From Kalaharituber pfeilii (lineage: Eukaryota; Ascomycota; Pezizomycetes; Pezizales; Pezizaceae): 64,000 nt of DNA. Shown piece after piece: positions 20,998-32,600 of this stretch; position 1 is the stretch's first letter, and the number at the start of each line of letters is the position of its first letter. The stretch spans positions 744,001 to 808,000 of the forward strand of contig WHUZ01000011.1 of NCBI GenBank assembly GCA_015179045.1, read 5' to 3'. The position numbers and the translations under genes were made by a program. The notes below the pieces were generated by a model that did no database searches, had not been told where the DNA came from, and worked only from the letters and a program-made list of their open reading frames with translations.

Positions 20998-23016
20998 TGT
21001 TTACTGTGCTCCGTAACCCTCTTTACCTTCTCGTCTCCCTACGTATTACACGGTAAATCAGTAATGTGTTCACAATCAGCCTCACAAATAAGCTCAACAT
21101 CTAACAACGCCACGCTCACACTTCCCTCGACTAACTCTGCCGTGGCTTCTGCGTGGCGGGCCAGCGATGATAATGTAAGGTTAGGCAGGGAAGTTATTTA
21201 ACTCACTTTCTGGTTTCCTAGAGGTCGCGATGCTGCTAGAGAATAAGCAATGAACTAGAAACGCTGTGGGGATGTTGGCGTTTGTAGTTCCAGACCAAGA
21301 TTCGGGAACGAATTCAGTTCCGAATCAAAGCGGGAGCCGTCAGTGGGGTAGAAGGCGTATGATACGTGCTTGGGTTCGGGGATTGAGGTGTGTAGTACCA
21401 ATTATTAGCCGTAAATCTGGATTTGTGGGGGAAGTGGAATGCTGCCAATAAACTAGAGGTGCGGTATGAGGATTATGATGTATTGGGGGGGGGAGGGGTA
21501 TCAAATCGTATACCACTGGCAGATCCGGACAATCAAACGGTCAAACCTACGGTCAAACCTACGGTCAAGGTGATGTACAGACACATTCTGCGCTCTAAAT
21601 CAGGGTCCCGGGAGACCGTATTCCGCTGCCTTTGCCCAGCCCCACGCCTCATGGGGGGAGGGGGGGGCATGCGTTATCATATCGCGAGCTTACTTCCAGA
21701 GCGACGCAGACAGCGTAGCGCACGCGGCACAGCACGGCTCCACAGACGGGAGGCCGATGTGGCTTGGCCGGTGTCTTGGTGGGGCCGGGCGGGCATGGGC
21801 ATGGGCGTGGGCATGGGCATGGAATGAAGCGGCCCACGCAAGCGCCGCAGAGGCGCGGAGCGGGTTCTCCGGAGCTACGCATGAAGAGTGAGGCGCTGTG
21901 CAGTGAGCGCAGCTTCTGCATGCTTCGCAGCTGTGGCGTGAGCTATGGCGTGAGCTATGGCATCGCTGCCTGCTCGGTCTCATATCTGCCCCGGGGCGCT
22001 TCCACTACGACGACTGTACTATCGTACTATCATATCGTAAGTGCTTCAGCGCTTCCTGCGTCCTCTGGTATCAATGAGAATGAATCTCATCCCCGCCCAT
22101 CTCCACCCGATTCAAAGTTAGCTCTCCCGGCTGCTTCATGCACGTTGACGTATGCCGTGTGCTATCACTTATCTTATGCCTCTCCCCGGCACTGTCGCCC
22201 CCGCCTCATTACAAAGATTCCGGGGGCATAGCCCGCGCATTACGGCCTTCTACATAAGTAGACATCTTGAAGCTGGGGATGTCAAGGACATGCAATCCCC
22301 ACTGGCAGACGGAGAGACAAGCCTTCCATGGTGTCAAAGCCGAATCAGTCGCGAATCCCGACTGTGCCCCTGGCCCTACTCTAAATCCTTTGGTTTCGTT
22401 CCCCCTGTACAGTACAGTACTTTGAGGCTTCCCAGTTCGTCCCATCTCCCTAGTACCGCACCTCTCGCAACTAACCTAACTTTCTCATGTACCCCCGTCC
22501 ACAACTCATCACAACACCAATGCGCAGAGGAAATTTTGGGCAGCCATTTTTAGTTTTTATTGCTTTTCCTTTTCTTGCACTCTGCTCAACTTCGATTTAT
22601 ATATTATTAATCCCCTTTAAACTATCAAAAGCGCACATTACAACAAAAACGCGAGTACAATAGATCAGAAGATATCTTAAATGTAGAACAAATAAAGCCA
22701 AATGCAAGTACTCCTATACGTGTAAAAGGTAAAATCAATAACGTCAAGAGCATTTAGCAACATGAAATTATCAACAGGACGTAACGCCATTAAGGAAGGT
22801 GTACGTAAATTAAACTATATTGCTCGAATTGAATTTCCAACGACTTCAGGAGGATGCTGCTTTGGCCGTGTCCTTTTTGGCGAGTAGTTGCTTTAGAAAG
22901 ATATTGAGCGAAGCTGTAGATCTTGCAAGTGCCTTGACATCCGGAAGCTACTCTTTTCTCCTCCACTCCTATAAACACCCACATTGCTCAAGCACATGAA
23001 ACTGCCCCCCAACCAT
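20998..23016. other. Gene-free stretch with small tandem repeats
   Basis: I see no supportable gene. Small repeats include three copies of a ggtcaaacctac-type unit near 21538-21569 and five copies of a gggcatgggc-type hexamer near 21793-21822. The part next to 20997 is presumably the promoter of the IQ-motif gene. Confidence 0.5.
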
Positions 23017-23735
23017 CTACAACATTCCAACAACACCAGCCGCAATGGCAAGAACCAAAGCACCAATGCCGTAGCCAGATTCGAATCGAGAAGCCATGTT
23101 TATGTCCAAAGGATTGTTATCAGACAATCCACCGTTATTATTGTCGCTGCCGCTGTCTGAGGTGCCGGATGGCTTATTAGTGCCGGTGGCAGTGGATGTT
23201 GCTGTAGTTGTGGTAGATGTACTGTTCACGCGTCTTGGGTCCTTGGCACCACATTGTCTGCCAGAAAAGCAAATTGTGGCACACTCTTGGTTGTTGCCGC
23301 AGTTGTCTGCACACTTTTGAATGCTCGCTCTGCAAAGGTTGTATGGAATAGTCAAGTAGTACCTGTATATTTGTCAGCCCTATTCACACAAATGACATGT
23401 CTGTATCTTCAGCAGCTTACTCTGTCAAATTTGGCCGTGCGCCATTTTCGCACACGCACTCATAGTGTAAATCCTCCCACCAACAGTCGTTGTGTCGAGG
23501 ATTTACATGAGCTTGGTCCTGGCAAAGGTTCGGGCAAACAGATGTTTGCTGGTCGCACCAAATTTGACGTGTTTCCTCATCTAAAGAAGGCCTAATTTAG
23601 CTTTCAAATGCATGTAGCATCCTTAGTAGAAGTATTATACGTACCAACATCTTCGGCAGTGATTTCTGGGTACACCTGAGCGGAGACCAAAGCGATAATG
23701 CCAGAGGCCACAAGTAGAGGGACGTAGGACTTCAT
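23017..23735 (-). CDS. Secreted Cys-rich protein with GPI-type tail (DUF7707-like)
   Basis: Three exons (23645-23735, 23421-23580, 23017-23362) join in frame into 198 aa. Residues 1 to about 19 (MKSYVPLLVASGIIALVSA) are a signal peptide. The mature part has a fungal Cys pattern: IWCDQQTSVCPNLCQD, NDCWWEDLHYECVCENG, then PYNLCRASIQKCADNCGNN and CATICFSGRQCG. This spacing resembles the DUF7707 family of secreted fungal proteins. A Thr/Ser-rich stalk follows, then a hydrophobic C-terminus (YGIGALVLAIAAGVVGML) with no charged tail, as expected for GPI anchoring at the cell surface. The biochemical role is unknown; a cell-wall or surface-interaction role is inferred from location only. Confidence 0.83.
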
Positions 23736-26337
23736 CGTGATAGGAGAGTAAATGAATTGTTTTGCTTTGAACTTCTATGTTGGTACGAAGGGGAGGAAAG
23801 GGGTGGGGGGAAGTTCAGCGAGTGACTGGACACGAAGAAACTGTTAGCCACTGATCGTGGACTATGTGGAGAAATCTGAGTGATCTCTAACCGGAAGATT
23901 CCGGAAAGGAGTAAAACGAGATGTATACAAACCTAGAAAATGTATGGGTAGAACGAAGGAGAAGGAGAACGACAGTGTGAGGAAACCGAACGAAGGTGTG
24001 TTTGCTGTCGACGAGGAGAGGGTTAAGAACGAGAGGAGAAGGGGAACGGAAACGTTCGGTGTAGTTATTGGGGGGGGGGAGGGGGGGAGCTGTCGCAGAA
24101 TCCGACGGGAGGAACGCACTGGATAGAACCCTGGTTACTTGTACTTTAGCCCATGGTGAATTGCAGAGAACTTTGTACGGTCAGTACGGTCAGGGGTGGT
24201 CCGGAGCAAGAAGAGCGCACCAAGGATCAAATTAGGCAAGAGCAATGCAGCACACGCCTGTGTAATAATGCCTGTGTGGCCCTGAACCGACGCAGAATGG
24301 ACTAGGCCGCGCGCAGGCATGTGCGTCTCGCTGCCCGACAGAAAGGGTTGCGCTTGTACGCTTGCGGCGAGGGACCCGCTGCACTCGTACTCGTGTGCTG
24401 CTGCAATTCTCGACTCGGATCTAGGCTGAGGGTGCCAACAGTCTGAAAGAAGCAGCAGAGGTGTGCGTAGAGTGGTCCTCTCTTGACCGGATTCTTATTT
24501 TTGGATACGAGCACTGAGCTGGTGATGCCATGGGGAGGTGCTGCTATCACAGGTTCCTCAAGTGTCCTCCCGCCTTTCCGCTCCACACGTATTGCGGATG
24601 TGAAAGCCCGGCATTCTTAGTTCCGGCCGAATCTTGAATTGACGTGTTGCTAGAGACATCCATAGGTTTAAGGGCATGAGCACTAGGGGCACTGCAATGG
24701 GATTATCTCAGAGAAATCAGTTGTGAGGAGATCGACGAATTTCTTTTCTAACTTTAGAACAATTGTGAAGATTATGATACGGACTATGCCGAGCGAGTGG
24801 GAAGCCACAACACTTTCTTGGCACTACATACTGCCTTCGAGCAGCGCAGAGAATTTGGCGGCAGCGTCATGTACCTCCATTGCAAGTAACGACATGTGGA
24901 ACAATGCGCATAGCTTCAGACCAATGACATACCCAACGGAGAGAGCTTCACACATGGGCGAGCATGTACTCAGTAAGTACACTACAACCCGCTTCTCGTA
25001 TGCAGCAAGTACTCGTACTGTACCAGCTGAGTTGACAGGTGAACGAAGCAACCTGTGACTATAACTGTCCCTCTCTTAGCATCCCGCACCTGTGGTTGTC
25101 TAGATTGCTACTGGGTTGCAGTTGTGCTGTACGGACGGGTGACTAGCGTGCTTGCTGACGCAGCATGACGGTGACGATGGTGACGGCGGTGGTGGTAGGA
25201 AATACACCCTCTTCGACCAAAGTTAGTTCGACCGCTGACTAAGTCAGGTTACGCGGCTAGACCACAGTATTGCTCTTGGATCATGCAATCTCGTTGTGGT
25301 AAGGTTTTCCCGGGTTGGATTCCTCCCCTGGTCCGACTGGAAGTCTCTCATCCTCCGAACCTGGGTCCAGTTCAACGCGAGGCTGAATAGGAATATATAT
25401 TTGGACAATCCTGTGCTGAAGTGCGGTGGGCTTCTGAAGGTGCTGCTCGCGCGCTATCCTCTGTTGCTAGTACTGTACTATACAATAGATGCTTAGAGCT
25501 CCCGCTTTTGCACAAGTTACTGTAGCTTGATTAAGCTTCAACTTAAAAGAGGGATGGTCATCCTTAGCAGAAGAAAGCACAGCTTCACCGCTTGCCGGAT
25601 GGGCGGCGCTGTTTCCAGCAGGTACACTGCCGGGCCTCTCTGCAGAGATGGCGTATCCAGCCGAGCTGGTGCCGTTGCTCGCAGAGGCCGTCACCGCCAG
25701 CACAGCAGGCCAAAATCGTGAGGTAAAAGAAACGACCGGGAGAATAAGCAGTGCACTTGCAAGAGAGCTCTTGTCTCCGCGATACGCAATTTGCCTGCTT
25801 CGTGCTCTCTTGTCGCCCACGGAGCTCATCCGCGCAGCCAGCCCTGTTAGACCCTCTGGGCAGCACAGACAATCACCAACAAAAATGGTCCCTTCGGCAC
25901 GAAACCATTCCCAAGCCCCAGTAACAATCTCCCCGCTCCACTTTTGCGCCTGCATACACACACTTAAAAGTTTGCCGATTCCTTGTCGTCTCGTTGGTAC
26001 AAATATATTTGTCCCTTACATCCCGCAACTTCAAGATCTTGATTTTCCAGAACAGGAAGCGTGTCGCATCCTTTCAACGTCTTGGCCCAAGAGCTTGACT
26101 GGAGGCGTACCCAGTCAGCACAGCGCAACGCAAAGCCACAAACACAGCCACAATAACCAACCATCTGCTTGAACAGAACCCTCGACCAATCCTAACCAGG
26201 CCGCCATCAGAGTCTACGCAATACCCAACTATAATCTTCGACCATCACCTAAAGCCCAGTCTCCAATTCCTTAAGCTCTCGCAGATTTCACCATCACCAC
26301 CATCATCACCATATCTCACTGCCCTAGTTCCCTCAAG
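23736..26337. other. Gene-free stretch
   Basis: No gene is supportable. A G-rich tract (about 24070-24088) lies 335 nt upstream of the DUF7707-like start. Some open frames near 25.5-26.0 kb reach 160 codons but overlap on opposite strands and show no domain. The final 100 nt upstream of 26338 include a CCATCACCACCATCATCACC-type repeat in the leader of the PX gene. Confidence 0.45.
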
Positions 26338-27303
26338 ATGCTTTCTCGAACCTGCTCACGAACTCACTCCATCTCCTCCATCGCCAACAAATCCGACCTC
26401 GCTAAACGTAACTCAAGTCGCGACTCTCTCCAAGTCATTGCGCCGATACTCTTACTCGACAATACGGTTACACCTGGGGAGAATAGTCCCAGCCTATGGG
26501 CGCGCAATGTGCGAGTGACGGATTATACAATTGTGCAGGGGAGCAGGACGAGGGCGGGAGCATACGTGTTGTGGAATTGTTGGATTGAGACGTTGGAGGT
26601 GAGTTTATGGTTCGAGGGGTGAATTGAGTAAGCTGAAGGCTGGGGCAACTGGGGATGTGGGGAAAGGAAGGAAAGAGAGACGGAGGCAATGTGGGATTGG
26701 GAAGCGAGAGCTTGAGAGAAACGTGGTCTGGAGACGTTGAGTCTAACCAATAGAATTACTTGGTTTAGAGATCACCTCATAAATCCCCTTGGACCCCATC
26801 CTCCTCATCCCCGCACCCTTCCCATCCCAACCCAATCACTCATTCCGCCCTGCCGTACACATATCAATACTCATACTGACTGGCCCTACAGGGAGCCCAA
26901 TTCACCGTCCGGCGCCGGTACTCCGAATTCGTCACCCTCCGTGATAAACTCTGCGTCACGTTCCCTCGATCACTAGCTTCATTACCGGCATTGCCTCCCA
27001 AGAGTGTTGTTTGTACGTTCCCCCCCACCCTCCTAAGGCTCTGCTACATCTTAGGCCGCCAACTTGTTGCCTGTTGTAGAAAGATGATGTAAAACTAACG
27101 TTGTGTGAATAGCGAAATTCCGTGCGGCGTTTTTGGAAAACAGGAGGCAGGGGTTATCGTATTTTCTTTCGTAAGTTTCTGCCTTACACATTTGTTGTAC
27201 TTTCCATCCGGCTAACTAGAGGGGATCGGGGATACACAGGTGCATACTACTGAATCCTGAATTCGCAGGGTCACCTCTCGTGAAAGATTTTTTTGCTGCA
27301 TGA
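26338..27303 (+). CDS. PX-domain phosphoinositide-binding protein (Ypt35/sorting-nexin-like)
   Basis: PX domains bind phosphatidylinositol 3-phosphate and place proteins on endosomal or vacuolar membranes. Exons 26338-26598, 26892-27012, 27113-27170 and 27240-27303 join in frame into 167 aa. After a Ser/Arg-rich N-terminus of about 35 residues, the whole protein is one PX domain: WARNVRVTDYTIVQGSRT, the signature RRRYSEFVTLRDKLCVTFP, the Pro-rich loop LPALPPKSVV, and RAAFLENRRQGLSYFLSCIL with FAGSPLVKDFF. The RRYSEF arginine is the usual lipid contact. The small single-domain architecture resembles yeast Ypt35, a vacuole-ERMES contact protein, but other small PX proteins cannot be excluded. 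Very long T tracts lie downstream. Confidence 0.87.
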
Positions 27304-27417
27304 GAAGATTTGAAAAGGACAATGTAATGCTTTGAGAATGACTTTTTTTTTTTTAAATTTATATTTTACTTTTTCCCTCTTTATAAACGGGCTATGTTGT
27401 ACTTTTTTATACTGATA

Positions 27418-27467
<50 letters not shown>

Positions 27468-27539
27468 CCTCCCCATTTTTTCCCCTCCTGATATCTTAAA
27501 CCCTTCAACCGACTTCTGGGTTTTAGTGTGGAATTCTTG

Positions 27540-27586
<47 letters not shown>

Positions 27587-27882
27587 CCCTTTCATTTTTT
27601 TTTTCCCCCTTTCATTTTTCCCCCTAGAAATTTGTATAAGAGTAAGAAAAAAGAAAAAAAAAAAAGTAAAAAAACGGGGAGTTTGTGGGAGGGTTGGGGG
27701 GTGGGAGTTTGGCGGGTAAGTTATGAGATGATACAGTTCATGATATATATAGAAAAACTGGGTATTTTTGTTGTTTTTTTTGTCTGTATTGATATGAAAG
27801 TGCTTTTTTTTTTTTTTTTTTTTTGGATTTGCGTTCATGGAGGGTTTTATGACAGAAGTAGGATGTATTCAATGACTTGAGG

Positions 27883-27915
<33 letters not shown>

Positions 27916-27977
27916 GGATTTGCGTTCATGGAGGGTTTTTATGGCAGAAGTAGGATGTATTCAATGACTTGAGGAAG

Positions 27978-28009
<32 letters not shown>

Positions 28010-28699
28010 GATATTACGGTAACGCATTTTAATCTCCTTTTTCTTATTTTATTTTCTTGGTTTTTTTTGTTTTTTTTTGGTTCTTTTTGTATATATATAT
28101 ATATTTATGTTTACGTACTTTCCATTCTAACAAAACTTCTTCTACCAAACAACAAAACAAACAAACAAAAGAAAAAAGGAGAAAAAAAAAGCGAAACCCC
28201 GCCTTAAGAAAGTATAAGTGCAAGTAACGTTTGACGATATAATTTACAATTTGATAGTTGCATACTTACTTACCTAAGGTTCTCTGGATGGCGGAGGTAG
28301 GCAACAGGGGATTCATTTTGGATATATATATGTATATGTATATGTATATGGCGGACGTTACTGAGGTGGAGAGATGCTCTACTCCTTCTATCATGCATAT
28401 GCTGTTTTAGTTTCAGAAAATATAGAAAAAATAAAAATAAAATATGAATAACTAGTATAAATAGGATGGGGAAAGAGAAAAAAAAAAAAAAAAAGTCACT
28501 TTTAATGTAAATTTTGTCAATTTGCCTTTTTTTACCTTTTCTTTTTTCTTGTTTCGTGTTCCTTTCACTTTTTCTTTACACGGTTAAGAAAAACAGGTGC
28601 AAAACATTGGTTCGCAATTAATGTGAGAATTCATTCTCATTCCCATACGTTATGGTCAGATATCTTTTTCAGGGTAACGCCCCTTACTCCCCTCCAAAA
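27304..28699. other. Convergent 3' flanks of the PX and methyltransferase genes
   Basis: Outside the T-tract cluster this is AT-rich with no gene. A run of 17 A (28478-28494) lies about 205 nt past the methyltransferase stop and reads as T on that gene's sense strand. A short TATATG microsatellite lies near 28321-28350. Confidence 0.6.
27343..28009 (+). repeat. T-tract cluster with a duplicated 62-65 nt unit
   Basis: Downstream of the PX gene lie T runs of 12 (27343-27354), 46 (27422-27467), 43 (27544-27586), 21 (27804-27824), 29 (27887-27915) and 29 nt (27981-28009). Two nearly identical units beginning ggatttgcgttcatggaggg (27825-27886 and 27916-27980) alternate with the last three runs, so unit plus T tract has been duplicated in tandem. 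The two copies differ by only a few bases. Confidence 0.92.
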
Positions 28700-30690
28700 C
28701 TAAACCGAACTCATAAAACTCGCATTCTGATACCACGTCATTAGCGGACTCTCTCCGCTCTTTGTCCTAATATCCTCCGTGTAGCACCACCTCTTCACAA
28801 ACTCCGCATGGGCCATCACGCGTGTCAGTTTGCCCGTCAGCGCCCTGTACAGGTCCTCTGCCAGCGCAAAGTCGGTCGGGAAGAGGATATCGAAGTAGCC
28901 TTGGTGGACCTAGTGGTTGTGGTTGGGCAGGTGGTGGTGCAAGGGGGTGAGGGTTAGCTTACACCAGTTTGGTTAAGAGGGGGAAGGGGGGGATAAAACG
29001 TACGTAGATTGTAGATACTGGGATCGTTTTTCGTCTATACCTGGTTTGGACCACGGGAGCATTGACGCCTTCGACCGCGTCCGGGAGACTATGGAAGTCG
29101 GCTGTGACTAGCCTGTGCGCAGGGAACCTGTCACGCAGAATTTCAAAGAACTGGACTAGCTTTGTCGGGATAAACTCCGGCTTGCTGAGGTTCGTTGCAA
29201 AGGGCAGCTTTGCTCTTATCGATCTCGCGAGAGAGGAAAGCGGGGAGGGCGGCGAGCGGAACATCCAGAGGGGGTCGCTGCGGATGGCCGAGAGTGGGAA
29301 CCATGCCGCTAGGGTGTGGTCGTGGTGGAGGTGTTGAAGCGCGAGAACAGGAAATTGGGCGTCGTACTCGATCGGGCCCCTTTGCGCAAGGCGAGGAAGC
29401 GAGTCGCCTGCTCATCTAGCTCCGGCGTGTAGAATTCGTGAAAGTCCCCGCGAGAATCAATCAGGACCATTCCCTGTAAAGGAAGGCCGGTAGCGTAGTC
29501 GTACCGTATCATGTCGTGCGCAAAGTTGTCAAAGACTTCGAGAGCAAGGAAGAAGCATGGATCTGAGACGTAGGTGTCCCACTGGAAGATGGACTTGTTG
29601 ATGATTTCGACGCGGGCAGCATGGTCTGAGGGGATGGAGAGTTTTCCCCCTCCTCCTCTTGCCGTTTCTATGTCAATGCCAGTGGAGGATGAGGAGGTCG
29701 GCATGGGGGTGGTGACAGGCAGGATGTGGTATGTCTCTGCGAGAGTTTTACGCTGAAGCTCAGCAAGTTGTGGCGAGATTTCGATAACTTTGTACTTGGT
29801 CCTCTCATAGACATCTGGGTCCGTGTCCCGTATATAATCCAGGATATTCCTCATCAAAGTCCCGTTTCCTGCGCCCATCTCATAGATAACCAAGTCATGG
29901 TACGGATACAAGGACAGCTTATAATTCGTGACGAGGTACCTCGCAATTGCATGTCCATAGTGCGGTTTGAAGAGCTCCGTCGGTGTGTGCCAGAGCTGCC
30001 GAACCTCGTTGTAGCCTTGCTCCGCATCGAGCTTGTCTTCAAATGCGGTGTAGCGCTCACCGAGAACTTTGTAGAATTCGAAGTCGTCGAGGAGAGATGG
30101 AAAGTCGAAGGGGGTGCCGGGGCTGAAGATGACCGCTTGTCTGGAGAAGTAGCCATAGTTCGGGTTGTAGAGGCTGTCTGGAGGGCCAATGGGGCGGATG
30201 GAGAGAGCGAGCTGGTTAGTCAATGCGTTCTTCATGTACGCTGGGACGAAGGAGGAGAGATGGGGAGGAGCGGGGCCCCCCTTCCTTCCCACAATGCACC
30301 GATACCCCAATTCCGTACAAAACCGCTATTGCCCCGCGAACCAAAACTCAAATCAAAAGACTAACCGTCGATGAAATCCCTCGCCCACATCTTCACTCTC
30401 CTCGGCCTCTCCGTCCTGTTCACCAAGTCCTGCGCCGTGACCGTCGGATACCTCTTGAACTCCTCCGAGACGTCCTGGTACAGATTGAGCGTGCGGGGCT
30501 GCCATGTCACCTCGCTTTCCTTCTGTCTCCCGGGCCTGCCGCCGCCGGTCGCAAGGGCTCTTGCGTGGGCGATGCTGACGCCATTGTGCCGCAGGCGGTG
30601 GGCGAGGAGGGAGCTACTAGTGCGGCGGAGAAGGCATGCCCGGTGGTGGAAGAGCGCGCGGAGGGCGGAGGAGACAATGGGGGAGTCCAT
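28700..30690 (-). CDS. MidA/NDUFAF7-like SAM-dependent methyltransferase, probably mitochondrial
   Basis: Family members are class I methyltransferases. NDUFAF7 methylates an arginine of a complex I subunit in the mitochondrial matrix. Exons 30366-30690, 29368-30240, 29004-29308 and 28700-28909 join in frame into 570 aa. The N-terminus is rich in Arg, Ser, Leu and His without early acidic residues (MDSPIVSSALRALFHHRACL), a typical matrix-targeting sequence. The body has SLYNPNYGYFSRQAVIFSPG, the cofactor loop VIYEMGAGNGTLMRNI, KYKVIEISPQLAELQ, FFLALEVFDNFAHDMIRYD, DAVEGVNAPVVQTRY and the C-terminal VHQGYFDILFPTDFALAEDL. It is divergent from the cysteine synthase homologue. Fungi can carry two paralogues of this family; whether this one is the complex I factor is not shown. 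Confidence 0.87.
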
Positions 30691-30998
30691 TCACCTGTGG
30701 TGCGAGGTGTGTGGCGTACTGGAGGTAGGGGAGTGGATTGAGACTCGGCGGGGTAGCGGGGGAGGGGGAGGGAGGGCAGGAGGGAGGAGGGGAGGGGGGA
30801 GGGGGAGGGGGGAGGGGGAGGGGGGAGGGGGGAGGGGCAGCCCTCGCCGTGCCGGCCGGGTGCGCGACGAGCCAAGAGCGGCGTCCTGCTTGCGCCCCTC
30901 AGGCATCGTCCGCGCACCCACCCAAGACACTTGTGCCGCCCGCCCATGCAGCACACCCCCGATCCCCCCCGCCGCCCCGCCGCGAAGAGTCGTGATCC
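30691..30998. promoter_or_regulatory. Divergent promoter with an 80-nt G-run tract
   Basis: This 308-nt gap separates the divergent methyltransferase and cysteine synthase genes. From about 30758 to 30837 the plus strand is almost pure G with single A spacers (runs of GGG to GGGGGG), enough for several overlapping G-quadruplex motifs. On the other side, close to the cysteine synthase start, lies a C-rich stretch (about 30960-30985). Confidence 0.65.
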
Positions 30999-32600
30999 AT
31001 GGACCACCTCGCAAACCACCACAGCCAGCTCCTCCTCGTCACCGCCGGCCTCCTCGCCGGCGCGCTCCTCACCCTCGCCGCCCAGAGGCACATCCTCCAC
31101 GGCCCGCCCAGGCCGAAGCCCGCCCGAAAGCCCGCGGTAACCGGCGTCCCGCCCGGCGACGACGACGAAGACGAGATGCTGGCCGAGGACATCCGCAATG
31201 GGATAGAGGAGTGCATCGGGAACACGCCCCTGTTTCGGATTAAATCTCTATCGGAAGCGACAGGGTGCGACATCTTGGGGAAGGCCGAGGTAGGCGTCTC
31301 ACGCCGCTTTCGCAGCGGGCACGCCGCCCTGTGCTAACAGAGGTGGATTCTACAAGTTTCTCGAGCCGGGGGCTCAGTCAAGGACCGCGTTGCCTTGAAC
31401 ATGATCAAGACGGTGTATACATCTATCCAATTCTGCAATTGTAGCCCACACAGTTCTAATCCAACCTTTTCTCGATTGCCAGGCTGAAGCGAAGGGCCTC
31501 CTGCGCCCTTACTCCGGCGATGTCGTCTATGAAGGCACCGTCGGCTCTACTGGTGTCTCCCTCGCCATGCTATGCCGCGCCCGCGGCTACCTCGCCCACA
31601 TGTAGTTCCCCCCCACTTACTCTCCCCCTCCCACCATCGCCCCCCACAACAACTAACACCCCACACAAAAATCCACAGCTGCATGCCCAACGACCAATCG
31701 CTCGAAAAATCCTCTCTCCTCTCCAAACTCGGCGCCGCCATCACGACACTCCCTCCCGCCCCATCGTTGACCCCCGCCAGTTCGTCAACCGCGCCCGCAT
31801 CCTCTCGGAAACGCACGCCTCGCTCCCCGACTCCGTCCTCGGCTCCCGCGGCTTCTTCGCCGACCAGTTCGAGTCCGACGCAAACTTCCTCGCGCACTAC
31901 ACATCCACGGGGCCCGAAATCTACCGCCAATGCGGAGGACGCCTGGATGCATTTGTTGCCGGCGCCGGAACCGGTGGTACAATCTCCGGGTAGCACGCTA
32001 CCTGAAACCAAAACTCCCGAACCTTAAAGTCGTCTTGGCCGACCCGCCAGGAAGCGGGTTGTACAATAGAGTCAAGTACGGCGTGATGTTCGACATCAAG
32101 GAAAAGGAAGGCACCCGAAGACGGCAGCAGGTCGACACGATTGTAGAAGGAATCGGCATCAACCGGGTGACGGCCAACTTCGAGGCCGGACGGCGCCTAA
32201 TCGATGACGCGGTGCGGGTGCAAGACGAGGAAGCCATGGCGATGGCAAGATTCCTTGTAGAAAAGGACGGATTGTTCTTGGGCAGTAGCAGTTCGGTGAA
32301 CTGTAATTTCCCCCTCGTTTTTACCTCAACCTTACACCAACTTAACGCAACCGTCACAGGCTTCGCCGCCCTTAAAGTCGCCCAGCAGCTCGGCCCGGCC
32401 ACCGCATCGTCACGATCCTCTGCGACCATGGCACCAGACACCTGTCAAAGTTCTGGGCCAACATGAACGTCGGCGCGGCATGGGACATGACGATCGAGGA
32501 TGTGTTGAATGCGGGGAAGGATCAGGCGTACATGGAGGGCGCGAGACATGCGAGGGAGGATGTGCCGATAGAGTTGAAGTCGGAGGAGTACTCTGCTTGA
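30999..32600 (+). CDS. Membrane-anchored cysteine synthase homologue with four frame breaks
   Basis: This is a PLP-dependent O-acetylserine sulfhydrylase-like protein of the fungal Cys12/'cysteine synthase 2' type. Exons are 30999-31289, 31357-31412, 31483-31601, 31679-32302 and 32360-32600. An N-terminal hydrophobic segment (LLLVTAGLLAGALLTLAA) suggests a membrane anchor. Then come IGNTPLFRIKSLSEATGCDI, the PLP-lysine region GGSVKDRVALNMIK, VVYEGTVGSTGVSLA, DAFVAGAGTGGTISG, VKYGVMFDIKEKEGTRRR and GLFLGSSSSVNC. The conserved frame is lost four times by one base each, at G or C runs: 31368-31372, 31759-31762, 31988-31990 and 32397-32398. Restoring one base at each would give 444 aa with all family blocks. 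No other stops are present, so read error at homopolymers is as likely as a real pseudogene. Confidence 0.78.

Noticed and set aside
25467..25961. 164-codon minus-strand frame
   Set aside because: It overlaps a 174-codon frame on the other strand; neither has a domain, signal peptide or supporting splice structure.
27407..27929. Lys- or Phe-rich open frames
   Set aside because: They are translations of long T/A tracts.
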